Part shown: one piece after another, positions 61,718 to 64,000 of the stretch | How the letters are laid out: each line of letters starts with the position of its first letter | How positions within the stretch are numbered: the stretch's first letter is position 1 | Made by a program: the position numbers and the translations under genes | Notes under the pieces: generated by a model | Databases searched by the model: none | What the model was told of the DNA's origin: nothing | What the model saw: the letters and a program-made list of their open reading frames with translations, nothing else | From: Branchiostoma floridae | Taxonomy: Eukaryota > Chordata > Leptocardii > Amphioxiformes > Branchiostomatidae | Assembly (NCBI RefSeq): GCF_000003815.2 | Contig: NC_049980.1 | Coordinates: 27,280,445-27,344,444, forward strand | Direction: 5' to 3' | Length of the DNA stretch: 64,000 bases

Positions 61718-63099
61718 TTTGCTGTACCTTCAATTGGTTCAAGAAATATGGCATGTTAACAATTCAATACTGTTTGCCTATAAGACACTGTTCATACCAG
61801 GGTACTGAATTTTGATAAATCCTGATTCATGGTCTGTATTACCAGAGTGCACTGCAATGTATCGAAAACATGAAACCTACCAAAATACATAAAATTTATA
61901 TGCGCAGATGTTATCCATATAATCAAATTAACATGGCTTAAATAGTCAGACTGTAAACCCAGAAAACCTGTTGTGAACAGAGTTGTTGGATTTAGCCCCC
62001 CCCCCCCCACATACGTACAGCAGCTTCTGTATTTGCTATTGATGCTATTATCTACACTACGTCTTACTGAATGCATGTTAGAAGGCAGATTGTGTTTACA
62101 CATTAACATCCAGACCAGAGCATTTATCCTCATCAGCACTTGTAGCTGATATTCTTAGTGTTGTTTGCTAATTCCATCGCTTTTTTTTAGTTTTGTGACC
62201 TTCACACAGATTTTCCTATGATTCAGTTTAATAGAGGTAAAATGAATAACAGACTTGTTCCTTGTAACGTTTATGCTATTCTTGTTAACGTGTGATTTTT
62301 ATGCTATTCTTGTGTTCATCTGCTGCTCTAGACATTTTAGAAGGAAGCAAATATGGTAGTGAAGACAAGTTGGTGTGGATGTGACATGTTTTCTAAAACC
62401 AAGGTAGTTTTATTTTGAAATGAAGAAGAAGCTCCTTTGCCAAGCAATCATTTCACCTCTATACATATATGGAGATGTAAGATATTTTTACAAGCCGTGT
62501 GCTCTATTGTCGTAGTCATATGGAAATGGTACAGTCCGCCTCTGATCGCCTCCATCAGTTCTGGAGGAGTTGGAAAGTGCCACACCTTTATGGATGGTTT
62601 TTTTTAGGTATAACCCAATGTTTGAGTGTGATTACTCATTAGCATGTACATGTAGCAGTCACTTTACTCAGTCTTTGTTATGCTTTCGTGCCAAGTGGCT
62701 CTGTCATCATCCCACATTGGTAAGGACACTCCTTTAGAAAAACTAACAAGAGACGGATCACTTTGGACCTCGATGATTCATGTGTTCTACATTTGTATTT
62801 GGACAACTTAATACACTGTAACACACAGTTTTGCTTGCCACATAGACAATTGTGTAAACATACAAATGATAGTCACTCAGCTAAGCTGTCAGACTCTTGA
62901 CAGACTTTTCAACAGCATATCCTTTGATACATGTATAAGTGAAAAATTGGTTTTGTTCATGTTTGATCTTGAAAATAATGTACTCTTACCACTGTTCAGA
63001 TGTATACCCTTGCATAAGTTACAACACATTTTCCTTTACATGCACACCTTTGTAATATTTATGCCACCATGACTGTGTAATGCTCAGTTGATTTAGCAA

Positions 63100-63440
63100 C
63101 AGGGCTCCAGCCAGCGTCCGTTTTTCCGTCAATTGACGGAAATTTGCTGCGTGTGACGGAATTTTTTTAAACCAATCCGTCAACCTTGACGGACAAAAAT
63201 CCTTGCTGGGAGCTACAGGCGACTTGGGGACGCCGTCAACGGCTGTAAAAGCCACACACTGTTTGTTTTGCTATTGTTTTGATTGCTGAAAGTGTGTGTC
63301 GGCGCCCTTTCGCATACGATAATCTCATTAAAAACCCGTTTTTCAAGGTCTCCGTTCAGTCTTTCTAACTCCTGGAATAGTGTTTTCGCGACAATGATAA
63401 TTGGCTGACGGAAAAAAAATTCGAGCTGGCTAGAGCCCTG
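63100..63440. mobile_element. hAT-like non-autonomous element with 8-bp target duplication
   Basis: TIRs CAGGGCTCCAGCCAGC (left) and GCTGGCTAGAGCCCTG (right) differ at one base. An exact 8-bp direct repeat TTTAGCAA flanks both sides (63092-63099 and 63441-63448), as hAT transposases produce. The 341-bp interior has TTGACGG / CCGTCAA words and no transposase frame. Confidence 0.85.
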
Positions 63441-63769
63441 TTTAGCAAACATACCTAAAATGTTGGACACTACAGGTATGTCACTCTGTGGCAAAATACC
63501 ATACTCAAAAGCATTTCAAACACATTGTTGTGACTTACTTCAACAGCTTCTCTATAGGGCTGCATACAGGTAGAGGTCTGCGCCTGAACTGGGACCTTCA
63601 ATTGTCAACTTTGTATTAACATTTACAGATGCTTAATCAATAAGGAAGAGTATTTACAGTTTTTTCAATGACAAATTGTCAAATAGTCATCTTTGGGACA
63701 AGATTATCTCAAGTCTAACAGATGGCATCCTCTAATGTTTTAGTTTGTTCAGCAACAGGTGTCAGTACA

Positions 63770-63945
63770 CTTAAAGTTCAGGTCCGGACCTGTACCTAAA
63801 CAATCCTACAGGTACAGGTTAACTATACAGTCAGGTCCAGACCTGTCCCTAAACAAGTTTACAGTTACAGGTATAGGTATACTTGACATTCAGGTCTGGT
63901 CCTACACCAGCAAAAGTCTAAAGGTACGGTGTACCAGTACACAGT
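63770..63945. repeat. Short tandem block of CAGGTC-GACCTG palindromes
   Basis: Spaced copies of CAGGTCYRGACCTG occur, the first (63779-63792) a perfect 14-bp palindrome, alternating with ACAGGTACAGG and CTAAACAA words. Similar wording is found near 63555-63590 and 11249-11275 (ACAGGTACAGGTCTGCACCT). Confidence 0.5.
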
Positions 63946-64000
63946 CCTACTGCACATAATACAAGAACTTCATGGACATTACGGCTGTCACCCCCGCTTA

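Larger units (their letters stand above)
61718..64000. other. 3' flank of the fusion gene
   Basis: No further gene is supported to the window end. A decayed end of the AGGCCAT family lies near 61905-61940, and a run of C at about 61988-62000. A hAT-like MITE occupies 63100-63440, and a tract of CAGGTC/GACCTG palindromes runs from about 63770. Confidence 0.5.

Noticed and set aside
1-64000. CRISPR array, operon, phage or integron structure
   Set aside because: The window is eukaryotic; the direct repeats seen are tandem or transposon-derived, with no equal spacers.

Overview
The window is metazoan nuclear DNA. It has multi-exon genes with GT-AG introns, no operons, many fold-back (MITE-like) repeats, tRNA-derived SINEs and LINE remnants. 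The gene set (OSTF1 and LINS1 orthologues, an SLC16-type transporter, a transmembrane LRR receptor, and a Death-domain protein with an unusual fusion) and the repeat words point to an invertebrate deuterostome. Amphioxus (Branchiostoma) is my best guess; this is inference, because I could not search a database. All exon boundaries below were read by hand from splice-site words and reading-frame continuity.

Layout. (1) 1-1,300: CpG-rich start with E-boxes and three NRF1-like sites, a likely promoter and 5' exon. (2) 7,539-9,207 (+): an extended short-chain dehydrogenase/nucleotide-sugar epimerase in two coding exons that reads like a bacterial enzyme. (3) 13,889-19,948 (+): a 12-exon patatin-like lipase with an EF-hand. 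(4) 20,000-26,200: a repeat-rich desert. (5) 26,214-28,693 (+): an SLC16/MCT-like transporter in four exons. (6) 29,598-31,001 (-): a single-exon LRR transmembrane receptor whose tail holds six 14-residue repeats, each with a Y-E-N motif. (7) 34,558-43,445 (-): OSTF1 (SH3 plus ankyrin) in 11 exons; one of its introns holds two odd tandem or duplicated repeats and a possible nested two-exon coding fragment on the other strand. (8) 43,683-47,984 (+): LINS1 in 7 exons, head to head with OSTF1 across about 240 bp. (9) 48,000-53,900: repeat-rich interval with a 100-N assembly gap at 49,407-49,506. (10) 53,898-61,717 (+): an 11-exon gene encoding about 918 residues: a GT-B glycosyltransferase, then a Death domain, then a DXO/Rai1-like domain. 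(11) 61,718-64,000: 3' flank with a hAT-like MITE.

The most interesting object is gene 10. It joins a glycosyltransferase with its key residues intact, a Death domain, and an mRNA-decapping nuclease fold in which three metal-binding acidic residues appear to be replaced. The architecture suggests an intracellular signalling or defence protein. The LRR receptor with a repeated phospho-tyrosine-type tail is the second candidate for a novel signalling component.
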